NCBI GenBank assembly: GCA_016946835.1
Contig: JACVTC010000689.1
Coordinates: 1-11,849, forward strand
Length of the DNA stretch: 11,849 nt
Direction: 5' to 3'
Source: Neocallimastix lanati (nom. inval.)
Lineage: Eukaryota > Neocallimastigomycota > Neocallimastigomycetes > Neocallimastigales > Neocallimastigaceae
The position numbers and the translations under genes are program-made. Shown piece after piece: positions 1 through 8,989 of the stretch. Each line of letters opens with the position of its first letter. Position 1 is the stretch's first letter. The notes beneath the pieces are model-generated. The model worked only from the letters and a program-made list of their open reading frames with translations, was not told where the DNA came from and did no database searches.

Positions 1-1345
1 AATAAGTAAATAATTAAGTAAAAATAAATAATGATATAGAGATAGAACAAAAAAAAGTCAATAGATCAATAGATTAATGATCTTAAATAGAAAAAAGAAA
101 AGGTGTAAATAAGTAATATTGTAAAAATAAAATAATATATATAGATAGAAAACAAAAAAAAAGTCAATAGATCAATAGATTAATGATCTTAATAGAAATA
201 AAGAAAAGGTAGGTAAAAGAAGTAAATAAGTAAGTAAATAATATTACGAAAAAATAAAATAATAATATAGAAATAGAAATCAAAAAAAGTCATAGATCAA
301 TAGATTAATGATCTTAAATAGAAATAAAAAAAGGTAGGTAAAAGAAGTAAGTAAGTAAAATAATATTAAGAAAAAAATAAATATATAATAAGAATAGAAA
401 ACAATAGTCAATAATTAAAGATATTAGAAATAGAGAAAAAATAAAGAATAAAAGGTAAGTAAATATATTAAGAATAAAAAAAATAATGATGTAGATAGAA
501 ATAAAAAAAAAAATAGATTAATATGTTAAATAGAAATAAGAAAATAAAGAAAAAAAGGTAGGTAATAATAATAAAAAAGAAATAAATGATAATATAGAAA
601 TAAAAAAAAAAATAGATTAATAAATTAAATAAAAATAAAGGAAAAAATAAAGAAAAAAAGGTAGGTAATAATATTAAGAATAAATAAAATGATAATATAG
701 AAATATAAAACAAAAGTCAATAGATTAATGATCTTAAATGGAAATAAAGAAAGGTAGGTAAATAAGTAATAATATTAAGTAAAAAATAAAATAATGATGT
801 AGAGATAGAAATCAAAAAAGTCAATAGATCAATAGATTAATGATCTTAAATAGAAATAAAGAAAAGGTAGGTAAAAGAAGTAGTAAGTAAGTAAACAAAT
901 TAAGAAAAAATAAAATAATAATAAAGAATAGAAAAATAGTCAATAAATTAAAGATATTAAATAGAAATAGAGAAAAAGTAAAGAAAAAAAAGTAGGTAAT
1001 AATATTAAAAAGTAATAAAGTGATAATATAGAAATAAAAAACAAAAGTCAATAGATTAATAATATTAAATAAAAATAGAGAAAAATAAAGAAAAAAAGGT
1101 AGGTAATAATACTAAGAAAAAATAAAAAATAATATTGAAATAAAAAACAAAAAATAAAGTCAATAGATTAATAATATTAAATAGAAATAGAGAAAAATAA
1201 AGAAAAAAAGTAGGTAATAATACTAAGAAAAAATAAAATAATGATATAAATAGAAAAACAAAAAAAAAGTCAATAGATTAATAATATTCAATAGAATAAA
1301 AAATTATATTATAGAAATAGACAAAACAAAGAAAGTCCATATAGT
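1..1345. repeat. Diverged minisatellite, about 13 units of 100-125 bp
   Basis: A unit recurs whose anchor reads AGTCAATAGATCAATAGATT followed by AATGATCTTAAATAG, then an A/G-rich stretch with AAGGTAGGTAA, then a tract like AATAAAATAATGATATAGAAA. Anchors are seen near 56, 162, 288, 406, 508, 608, 714, 819, 938, 1046, 1158, 1268 and 1333. Two unit types can be told apart: one with GATCAATAGATT and TAAGTAAGTAA, the other with AATTAAAGATATTAAATAG or a shortened form. The plus strand is mainly A with some T and G, and C is almost confined to the anchor. No credible gene is present. Long minus-strand open frames (468-713, 821-1051) are Phe/Ile/Leu/Tyr-rich translations of the repeat. The array may start left of the window. 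Confidence 0.85.
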
Positions 1346-1682
1346 AATATTAAAGCAAAAAATAAAATAATATTATAGAAATAAAATATTTCTAAAAGTA
1401 TCCTTAAAGAGAGTTATTTATATTATTTAAATGTACTATTAGTGGTAATAATATATAATTATAGTTAGGGTTAAATACCTTTTTAAAAAAAAAAATTATA
1501 CTTTAAAAAGGTATACGTATTTGTAAGAATAAAAATAATATCATAATAGTTGATGGTAAATATATGGAAATCTTTTTTTTTTTTTTTTTTTTTTTTTAAT
1601 TCTATATATTAAATATATATTGTTCTTATTATTATTATTTTAACTTTTGTTATTATTATGGTTATTAATATATATATGTAAA
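1346..1682. other. AT-rich spacer with a short hairpin and a T25 tract
   Basis: No gene is seen. The stretch holds an inverted repeat at 1475-1487 and 1502-1514 (ATACCTTTTTAAA and its exact complement, 14-nt loop) and a run of 25 T at 1573-1597. It separates the minisatellite from the pentanucleotide array. Confidence 0.6.
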
Positions 1683-2120
1683 TAAAAAATAAAATAAAAT
1701 AAAATAAAATAAAATAAAATAAAATAAAATAAAATAAAATAAAATAAAATAAAATAAAATAAAATAAAATAAATAAAATAAAATAAAATAAAATAAAATA
1801 AAATAAAATAAAATAAAATAAAATAAAATAAAATAAAATAAAATAAAATAAAATAAAATAAAATAAAATAAAATAAAATAAAATAAATAAAATAAAATAA
1901 AATAAAATAAAATAAAATAAAATAAAATAAATAAATAAAATAAAATAAAATAAAATAAAATAAAATAAAATAAAATAAAATAAAATAAAATAAAATAAAA
2001 TAAAATAAATAAAATAAATAAATAAAATAAAATAATAAAATAAAATAAAAATAAAATAAAATAAATAAAATAAAATAAAATAAAATAAAATAAATAAAAT
2101 AAAATAAAATAAAATAAAAA
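1683..2120. repeat. TAAAA pentanucleotide microsatellite, about 435 bp
   Basis: The sequence is an almost uninterrupted TAAAA array of roughly 85 units. Occasional 4-bp units (TAAA) shift the phase, at about 1770, 1885 and 1930, and more densely from about 2007 to 2095, where TAA and TAAAAA variants also occur. The left and central part is the most homogeneous. The minus-strand open frame at 1640-2146 is only the repeated Phe-Ile-Leu-Phe-Tyr translation of this array, because a 5-bp unit read in triplets gives a stop-free 15-bp cycle. Confidence 0.97.
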
Positions 2121-2356
2121 AGAAAAAGCATTAAATAGATAAACATAAGAAATAATAAAAAAAAGTGTATGTAATATTGAAAAAATATATAAGTGTAAAG
2201 TTGTTTTTTATGTATTTTAGTTCTATAAATATGTACATATATATATTTAAAAAAAAATAGTAATATATGAAAACAAAGAATGAAAAAGATATTATAAAAA
2301 TGTTTAGTTTTTATTAATAATAGTTATTAAAATAATGTTATATTAATATTACTATA

Positions 2357-2387
<31 letters not shown>

Positions 2388-2640
2388 AAGAAAAAAAGAA
2401 CCATAAATATATTAAATATATTTAATAATATATAATAAATAAAGATATGATACAAAACGTTGATAATTAAGTATATACTATTATCATCATTGTATGATTT
2501 AAAATTGCTCATAATAAACAGAAAAAAAAAAGTATCCATTAATTATAAATAAATATTATATATAAATAAAAATTGATTGTAAAAGCGTCTAATATCTTAT
2601 AAATATTTGATGTTAGAAAACATAATAATAAAAAGTATTC
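2121..2640. other. Low-complexity AT spacer
   Basis: No gene or recognisable element is seen. A run of 27 A lies at 2358-2384 and is followed by A-rich sequence. The short minus-strand open frame at 2327-2539 is driven by this tract (a Phe run) and has no recognisable protein character. Confidence 0.6.
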
Positions 2641-2860
2641 AATAAATAGTCAATAATTATTTAAAATCATAATAATAATAATAATAATAAATATATAGTA
2701 TATATTATATTACAATATAAATTAAGTAAAATAAAAGTAATAAATTAACATAAACAGATCTAGTTATATATTTTAATACTTTATCATGAAATGATGGATA
2801 TAAAAATATGCAATAAATAGTAATAAATATACATATATTGTATTATTTATTAAATATTAA

Positions 2861-3040
2861 TAAAGATGAATATAACAAATCAATAATACATAAAGTGGTA
2901 TTATTAATATAAAGTATTAATACTAATAAACATAACAATCAATTATAAAGTAGTATTATTTATCAAGCACGTAATAGTAATCAACATAATAATTGATTAT
3001 AAATAGAATAACTTTCAATATAAATATAGCAATTAATATA
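2861..3040. repeat. Weak degenerate tandem repeat, about 55-60 bp, three units
   Basis: Three successive segments share a core of the form ATAACAATCAATTATAAAG followed by TAGTATTATT. The cores lie at 2873-2907, 2932-2962 and 2986-3016. The preceding 2640-2860 holds related phrases (CAATAAATAGT twice, at about 2640 and 2811), so the repeat may once have been longer. In DNA this AT-rich some of the similarity is expected by chance. Confidence 0.4.
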
Positions 3041-3889
3041 ATAAATAGATAATTTTTTTTTATATAAATTAAATATATCAACTTATTCAGATCACTTCTA
3101 ATAAGTATTGAAATGAAAGATGAAAACTTTTACACTTCATTTAGAAAGATCAGGTTTTCTTAAAATAACAACAATCATTTTAATTGAACAAAATCATAAA
3201 AAAAAAAAAAATGATGAAGTATAAAAATTAATGATTAGGATACTGAAAATTAAAAATTAAAAATAAAAGAATAATAAAAAAAAAATAATAAAAATAAAAT
3301 TAGATGAAGTATATGATACTAATAATTATATTTATAATTGTTTAGTATATTTATAATCGATTATAAATACAATTAAACTTCATTAAAATAACATATCCAA
3401 AAAAAATAAAAATAAAAATAAAAATAAAAAAATAATACATATAACAATATCACTTTGATCAAAACAAATATATATATATCTTAATTTTATTTTATTTCTA
3501 CTTTATGCTATCATCTATAATCTAAATATTTATCGAAATTTATAAAATAAAAAGATCAAATAAAAAATTTATTAAAAAAATAATGAAAATTATATTTATA
3601 TATAAAAAAAAAAAAAAAAAAAATCAGGATCAAATATATCAATTGTGAAAAATTTTTTATTTTAATTAAAAAAAAAAAAAACTATAACTAAAACTGAAAA
3701 AAAGGTAAGTATTTTATAGATTTTTATTTTTTAGTTTATTTATTTTAATTATAATAAAATTTATAAATAATAAAAAAAAATAAAAATAAAATAAAATAAA
3801 AAATAAATAAAAATTAAGATCTACTTCAATTCTAAAAGCAAACCTTATTTTAATAATCGATTATCAAAAAAATATCAATTATAATATTT

Positions 3890-3927
<38 letters not shown>

Positions 3928-4560
3928 TAACAGCTTTGTAATCATCAAATAAATCTAGTGTAGATTAAATAAATTTGATATAAAAAAAAAAAAAAGATCT
4001 CTTTCAAAATCAAATCAATCTAATCTAGAAGATTTTACTATTATAATTATTATAATTATTATATTTTAACTTCAATAAAATCATATAAATTAAAAAATTT
4101 TTAAATCAGAAAAAGTAATCACCACTTAATAAAATGTTCTATAATAAATAAATAAATGATGATGATGATGCTTTTAATCTGATAATTAAATTATATATAT
4201 AAAAGAAACTTTTTTTTTATTCTAAATTTCAAATTTCACATTGATAAGAAAAAAAAAATTTTTTTTTAAAATTAAAATATATTAAAGAACATTTTCAAAT
4301 ATATAAAATGATAAATCTAACTATTTTAATATTAAATAAGAACAAAACAATATTAAAACAATATTAAAACAATGCAAAGTAACAAATTCATAATAATAAT
4401 AAGCTTTTTTTTTTCTATAAAAAAAATAATAAAAAAATTTAAAGTATTTTTTTTTTTTAAAAAAAAACTTTAAAATATTGACTACAATAGTAATCTAAGT
4501 ATTAAAAAATTCTGTTAAAGAATAATCTTTTCAAAGTAATATGAATTTGTCGTATACATT
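3041..4560. other. A-rich non-coding stretch with AT palindromes and homopolymers
   Basis: No gene is seen on either strand. The stretch contains an 18-bp perfect palindrome at 3350-3367 (TTTATAATCGATTATAAA) with outer complementary arms ATGAAGT (3304-3310) and ACTTCAT (3377-3383). It also contains a T10/A29 junction at 3887-3925 and a near-continuous palindrome at 4438-4474 (TTTAAAGT, T-run, A-run, ACTTTAAA). Homopolymer runs are mainly of A on the plus strand. Confidence 0.6.
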
Positions 4561-5002
4561 TGTCCTTTTTTTTTTTTTTTTTTTTAACATTTCATTTTTA
4601 TCCATAAAAAGAATTTTTCTTTGATTTTATTTAATTTTTTATCAAAAATTAAATAAAATGGATAAATTTATTTTCTTGTCCGTCAAGCCATAATGTAAAT
4701 CATATTATTTTAAGTCATTATTCTTTCATGATCATCTTTACCCAATTTTCTTTTTATGATTCTTTATTATCCATATTTTGTTTGTTTGTTTGCTTAGTTA
4801 TTTTATCTAGTTTGTTCATTTATTATTATTATTTTTTTTAACTTTAACAATATATTACATGATCTTTAATAGATTATCTTTTTATTTTTATTTTTATTTC
4901 TTGGTTAAATATTAAATATTATATTTTATTATATTATCTTTATTTCTAATATATTAATATCTTTAAATTAAATCTTAAAAATTATGTGTAAAAATTTTTA
5001 TC
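4561..5002. other. T-rich non-coding stretch with a 16-bp hairpin
   Basis: From about 4560 the plus strand changes from A-rich to T-rich. A perfect 16-bp inverted repeat lies at 4624-4639 and 4644-4659 (ATTTTATTTAATTTTT, 4-nt loop). It sits inside a second 9-bp complementary pair, 4597-4605 with 4658-4666. No gene is seen. Confidence 0.55.
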
Positions 5003-5204
5003 TGTATTTTTCTTTTTTCTTTTTTTTTTTTTTTTTACTGGATAAGCAACTTTTTTTATTGTATATATATGTATATATATGTATATATACTATATACATT
5101 GTTTTATTAAAGAAAAAAAAATTTTTGTATTTTTTCTTTTTCTTTTTTTTTTTTTTTTTTACTGGATGAGTAACTTCTTTTATTGTATATATATATGTAT
5201 ATAC
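5003..5204. repeat. Tandem duplication with 124-bp spacing
   Basis: The block beginning GTATTTTTC, T-run, ACTGGATAAGCAAC, T-run, ATTGTATATATATG (5003 onward) recurs from 5126 with ACTGGATGAGTAAC at 5161, a 124-bp shift. The tail of the first copy (TATATACATTG through AAAGAAAAAAAAATTT, 5071-5125) has its counterpart at 5610-5665, on the far side of the palindromic element. The second copy is therefore split by that insertion. The small open frames here are shadows of TA and T runs. Confidence 0.7.
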
Positions 5205-5205
5205 G
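5197..5205. repeat. Left copy of 9-bp target-site duplication
   Basis: GTATATACG lies immediately before GGGAGAGTTGCATTTT and is repeated exactly at 5602-5610, directly after the other end of the palindromic element. Nine base pairs is the usual duplication length for Mutator-like elements. The site is TA-rich, so chance similarity is possible, but the terminal CG makes it more specific. Confidence 0.65.
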
Positions 5206-5212
5206 GGGAGAG

Positions 5213-5335
5213 TTGCATTTTCCCAAATTGCATTTCGCCAGGTTGCATTTCGCCAAGTGGCGTAGTATTAAAATGTTGCATTTCCCCAAGTTGCATTTCC
5301 CCAAGTTGCTTTTCGCCAGGTTACATTTCGACAAG
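5213..5335 (+). repeat. Left arm array: seven 15-bp units (3 + 4)
   Basis: Units lie at 5213, 5228 and 5243, then an 18-bp spacer TGGCGTAGTATTAAAATG (5258-5275), then units at 5276, 5291, 5306 and 5321. Consensus is TTGCATTTCGCCAAG with variants such as TTGCATTTCCCCAAG. Spacing is exactly 15 bp with no indels inside either block. Confidence 0.95.
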
Positions 5336-5470
5336 TAGAGTATTGATATAAATAAATGAATAAATAAATAAATATTAATTTAAAATATATTTTTTTTAAA
5401 TTGTTTTGATGCGATATTAATAATAATTAATTTTATTTATTGATTTATTTATTTATTTAATAATTTTCAA

Positions 5471-5594
5471 TCTGGCGAAATGCAACTTGGCGAATTGCAA
5501 TTTGGCGAAATGCACATTTTTTTAATACGCCAACATGCTTTCAAAAAAAATTGGCGAAATGCAATCTGGCGAAATGCAATTTGGCGAAATGCCC
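5471..5594 (-). repeat. Right arm array: six 15-bp units (3 + 3), inverted
   Basis: Units of the reverse-complement form CTTGGCGAAATGCAA lie at 5471, 5486 and 5501, and at 5550, 5565 and 5580. The spacer between the blocks (5516-5549) contains TAATACGCCAACATG, the complement of the spacer motif in the left arm. The spacer is longer here (34 versus 18 bp). Confidence 0.95.
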
Positions 5595-5601
5595 CACACC
5601 C

Positions 5602-5610
5602 GTATATACG
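5602..5610. repeat. Right copy of 9-bp target-site duplication
   Basis: GTATATACG follows the terminal ACACCC of the palindromic element and is identical to 5197-5205. The sequence after it resumes the tandem-duplicated TATATATG and AAAGAAAAAAAAATTT block. Confidence 0.65.
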
Positions 5611-5665
5611 TATATATATGTATATATATTATATACATCAAAGAAAAAAAAATTTAATTAATATC

Positions 5666-6659
5666 TTTTTTTTTTTTTTTTTAAGGTTAAATTAAATATA
5701 TGGTATTTAATTTAATATATATAAATATTCAAGATCTATATCAAGATCATTTTACCATGATTTTTTTTTTATAATTTCCTCGTACCAAAAGAAAAATACT
5801 ATACCATATTAATATTTTAGTTTAATAAGGTTATATTATTTTAAAATTATACATGTTTTTACTGTTGCACAAAACTTTTTAATATACAATTTAAATATAA
5901 CTATCCTAATCATATGGTTTAATTAAAAAATCATAAATTAATTATTAGCAAATAAATAAAAAAGACTAAAGAGTATTCTTTTGTATGGAAATAAAAATAC
6001 TTTCAAAAAAAAAAAAAAAAACGGATTATTGAAGGGTTAAGGATAAAATATGTAAAATTATAACTTTTTTTTTTTTTTTTTTTTTTTTTTGAAAAAAATT
6101 TAATTATTCTTTTATTTATAATAGAAAAAGTTATTGAAATAGAATATATAAACAATTTTTTTTTTTGTAATTAATAATTTATGGTATTAAATATACTAAA
6201 TTATTATCATCAAAAATCTTGAAAAAAAATTTTTTTAATTATTTTTTGTATTGAACGAAGAATAAAAAAATCGTACGCTATAACCAAAATCAAATATATT
6301 TATATATAATATTTCAAATATATCATGATGATAAATTAAAGATATTTATTTATTTATTAATTTTATAACATTATTAAATATTATCATATACTGAACTTCC
6401 CTACATAATATATAATAATATATATTCAATTAAGAACAGAAATTTTCGGGTTTTTTGTTTTAAAAGAGTATCAATTACTCAATCTTGATTTCTTAATAAG
6501 TTCTTTTAATCATCTTACAAAATAGTAAGTAAGGTGATGTATTATAAACAAATGGATTACTTCATGAATAATAATAATAAAATAGAAAAAAAAAAAGATA
6601 CTTTTTTACTAATGTATCTAGCTTCAATTTATGTTATATTGATATAAAGAAATCATGAA
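5666..6659. other. AT-rich spacer, no gene seen
   Basis: The stretch contains T and A runs (26 T at 6065-6090) and scattered higher-complexity phrases. Around 6440-6545 a small stem is possible between ATCTTAC and GTAAGTAAGGTGAT. I found no protein-like frame, RNA gene or transposon end here. Confidence 0.5.
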
Positions 6660-6830
6660 AGTTAACCCCTTCGTATTCATTTGATATGTTTATTATTCAC
6701 TAATCTATATTATCAAGTGTATATGATATAAATGAATACATGTGATCACTATGTTGATATGCGGGACTTTTCTAGTGGCAATAATATTATTAAGCAGTGG
6801 GCTTTAAATAATGGTAGTTTAGTAAATTAT
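6660..6830. other. Higher-complexity block, possible LTR fragment
   Basis: This is one of the few GC-bearing non-coding blocks. It contains GTATTCATTT (6673-6682) and its exact complement AAATGAATAC (6730-6739). From 6752 it continues with TGTTGATATGCGGGACTTTT, then GTGGCAATAATATTATTAAG and CAGTGGGC. TGTTGA is a common start for copia LTRs, so a solo or truncated LTR is conceivable. No matching CA end, target duplication or primer-binding site was found. No tRNA fold is evident. Confidence 0.25.
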
Positions 6831-7178
6831 ATTAATAAAATATATATTCGTACAATTAAAATAATAATTCTAATTCCTAAAATTTTATAAGAGAGTCCTC
6901 TATTTCTAATATAAATAATTTAATCTATTTATATGAAATAGGTAATATATTAATTTTATATTCTAATATATAGAATTATATTAATTTTCTATGAATTAAG
7001 TATTACAATTACTATAATTATAATAATACATATTGAAATAAAATAAAATAAAATAATTATTATCAAAAAGATATAAATTTAATATTAATAATTAATATTA
7101 AATATACAAATATGTTACTACATATATTTGTTTTATATCAATGTTGTATATATATTATACGAGATTTCACAAAGTTGA
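6831..7178. other. AT-rich spacer
   Basis: Mostly A/T sequence with a short AATAAAATAAAATAAAATAA run (about 7038-7057). No gene is seen. The last few bases before 7179 (GATTTCACAAAGTTG) may be degraded MULE terminal units. Confidence 0.5.
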
Positions 7179-7442
7179 ATTTTCTGAAATGTGACTTTTA
7201 AAAATTTTATTAAATAAAAAATATATTCTTAAAAATAATATAGTTTTGAAATTTTCATGGTATATATTATCTAAAAATATAAAACATTCTTGAAATCTAT
7301 AAAAAGCATTTAAGATTAAATTAAATATAGTATATAGTAATATATATTTAAAAATTAAAAAGGCTTATATATCTTAAAAATATAAAAAATTATTCTTTAA
7401 AAAAAAAAATATTCCTTTACATAAATAAAAATTAAAATTATA
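7179..7442 (+). repeat. Direct repeat, copy 1: degraded MULE right end plus flank
   Basis: ATTTTCTGAAATGTGAC followed by TTTTAAAAATT and TTATTAAATAAAAAATATA resembles the MULE right end and its flank at 9522-9737 (GTTTTCCGAAAAGCAAC, TTTAAAATAAAT, ATTAAATAAAATATTA). The most convincing anchor is 7286-7306, which matches 9604-9624 at 20 of 21 positions (ATTCTTGAAATCTATAAAAAG versus the same with T for G). The copies end together at AAAATTAAAATTATA, just where the MULE begins at 7443. Confidence 0.55.
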
Positions 7443-7449
7443 AGGTATG

Positions 7450-7508
7450 GTGCATTTCGGAAGGTTGCATTTCGGAATGTGGCGTCCATGTTGTTGTATT
7501 TGACGCCA
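7450..7508 (+). repeat. MULE left terminal array of 15-bp units
   Basis: Units are GTGCATTTCGGAAGG (7450-7464), TTGCATTTCGGAATG (7465-7479), spacer TGGCGTCCATGTTG (7480-7493), then TTGTATTTGACGCCA (7494-7508). Motif, 15-bp period and GGCGT spacer match the MITE arms. Confidence 0.8.
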
Positions 7509-7679
7509 TAAATTTTTTTTAATATTTTTTAATACAATTATAAATAACTAAATAAATAAATAAATATTCATTATTAAGTTTAGAAATAAATAAAAAATAA
7601 AATGTTTTTAAATATTTTCTTAATTATTCCTTTGTAACTGAATCAATGTAAATCTTTCACCTACTTTAAATAATAAAAG

Positions 7680-8989
7680 GGAAATTTTAAAATATAAAAG
7701 TTTACTTAATTATCTTGAAAAAGAATTTGATGTATCTATATCAATTTCAAAACATAAAATTAACGATGAATTAGAAAATGTTCAATTCCTTTGGGTATAA
7801 AACCTAAAGGTATATTTAATGAAGTTTCCAAGAAATAGGATTTATATGTCCCTGAATATAAAACAATTAAATTCCTAAATAAACAAGAGATATAAATATA
7901 CAGCTTCCTCTTGATATAACAAAATTTGATGAAATTCCTGATGAGTCAAAATATATTATAAAACAGTAAGAAATGAGAATTTTGTGATATTCAAAAATCC
8001 AAATTTAGTAATCTTCCAACTCCCATTCTAATCAAAATTATTTATAATGAAGATATATTTGCAGATGGTACTTTTTATATTGCACCTAAGTTTAGTTATT
8101 AAGTGCTTATACTAGAACTTATATTAAATATTTAAATAGCTTTTTATACTACTTCTTTTTCGATATTAAAAAATAAAGAACAAGCTACTTATGAGATGCT
8201 ATTTGAAGAACTAGAAAAAAAAAAAAAAAAAAAAAAAAACAAGCTAATAAATATAGAAATAATACTAAGATAGTTCAAAAAATTTTCATTGTGATTTCGA
8301 AAAAGGTATATCTAATACAGTAAGAAAAAATATTTCCTAATATAAATATTAAATACTGTATTTGCACTCTAAAAGAACATTAGAGTTTAAAACAAATTAA
8401 TTTTATTATAATGAGTAAAATATAATAATATAATATATTTATTATAAAGTGATTTATGAACTTCCTTTTTGTAAATCCTGAATATATAATTGATATTTAT
8501 AGTGAAATTAGGTGTGAAACAAATAATAATGAACAATTTTTGAAATTTTAAAAGTATTTTTTGAAAAAATAAAAAATAAAAAAAAAAACTAATTGAAAAA
8601 TTATAAAAACTAAATTATTATAACAATATCGAGTATATAACAAATAATGCATCAGAATCTTCAATAATTATTTAAATAATTTATTTTCAAAAAAACTCCT
8701 TTTTATAATCATTAATATATGCTATTAAAACAAGAAGAATTTTTTTATTATCTACAATGATTTACGAAAGGAAAAGTGCAAGAATTTGAAAAAAAAAGGA
8801 ATAAAAAGAAAAACACAATAATTCAGGAAAACCGATAAAATCAATGTCTCAATCTGAAAATAATCAAAAACTCCGGAATCCAAATTAATTGATCTTAGAA
8901 GATCTAATAATGATATTGTTGAATTATTGTTTAAATATTTAATAAATTTGAATAATATATATACTAATTTTGTAATAAATGGCAAGTAA
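7680..8989 (+). pseudogene. MULE transposase pseudogene, copy 1
   Basis: This is the remnant of a Mutator-family (MULE-domain) transposase, the nuclease that excises and inserts the element. Recognisable blocks in order: EKEFDVSISISKHKIN (about 7718-7766); GFICPEYKTIKF with the following DEIPDES (7829-7950); FADGTFYIAPKFSY, with the first catalytic Asp at 8064-8066; ILKNKEQATYEMLFEELE (8163-8216); CDFEKGISNTVRKNFPNINI, with the second catalytic Asp at 8293-8295; NFLFVNPEYIIDIYSEIR and a Cys (8459-8515); NNASES (8643-8660), the conserved block after the core; and ESKLIDLRRSNNDIVELLF (from 8876), ending at TAA 8987-8989. The gene is dead: the blocks lie in all three frames. A 25-A tract (8215-8239) interrupts it, a base is missing after NNASES, and there are many stops, including TAA where copy 2 has CAA (Gln) after FSY/FNY. 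No start codon can be assigned. The N-terminal part is very degraded and I cannot identify a zinc-finger domain. The minus-strand open frame at 8752-9030 is only its antisense. Confidence 0.8.

Larger units (their letters stand above)
5206..5601. mobile_element. Palindromic MITE, 396 bp, Mutator-like ends
   Basis: Seen in sequence: a foldback element whose two halves are inverted copies. Each half runs from the end inward as GGG(A/T)G(A/T)G, three 15-bp units of a TTGCATTTCGCCA motif, a spacer containing GGCGTA and TATTAAAA, three or four more 15-bp units, then a block of AATA/AAT repeats. The centre (5382-5427) is the unpaired loop. The ends are bracketed by the 9-bp direct repeat GTATATACG. 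Almost all the GC in this part of the window lies in the element. Known of the family: Mutator-like elements create 9-11 bp duplications and often have long inverted termini. Inferred: a non-autonomous element mobilised by a MULE transposase. The decayed MULE at 7443-9546 shares its terminal motif, spacer and AATA block. No protein is encoded: open frames across it give five-residue repeats only because 15 is divisible by three. Confidence 0.8.

Noticed and set aside
468-1051. Two minus-strand open frames rich in Phe, Tyr, Ile and Leu (468-713, 821-1051)
   Set aside because: They are translations of the A/G-rich minisatellite read in reverse. The amino-acid content follows base composition only, with no domain or conserved block.
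200-1210. Repeated AGGTAGGTAA/GGTAAGTA phrases resembling 5' splice sites
   Set aside because: They are part of the minisatellite unit and no exon-like coding sequence lies next to them.
1465-1473. TTAGGGTTA, resembling a telomere repeat
   Set aside because: Only one and a half units, not tandem, and no neighbouring telomere-like sequence.
1640-2146. 168-codon minus-strand open frame
   Set aside because: It is the five-residue cycle from the TAAAA microsatellite, stop-free because the 5-bp unit repeats every 15 bp.
5213-5594. CRISPR-like repeat array
   Set aside because: Units are contiguous 15-bp direct repeats with no unique spacers, the two halves are inverted, and the context is eukaryotic transposon DNA.
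5079-5695. Open frames across the MITE with repeated Cys-Asn-Leu or Trp-Arg-Asn-Ala-Ile pentapeptides
   Set aside because: The 15-bp DNA period gives a five-residue repeat in every frame and on both strands. The frames end in homopolymer or TA-repeat sequence.
6752-7140. Complete solo copia LTR from TGTTGA to a terminal CA
   Set aside because: The 5-bp flanks (CACTA and ATGTT) do not match and no primer-binding or polypurine site is adjacent. Kept only as a possible fragment.
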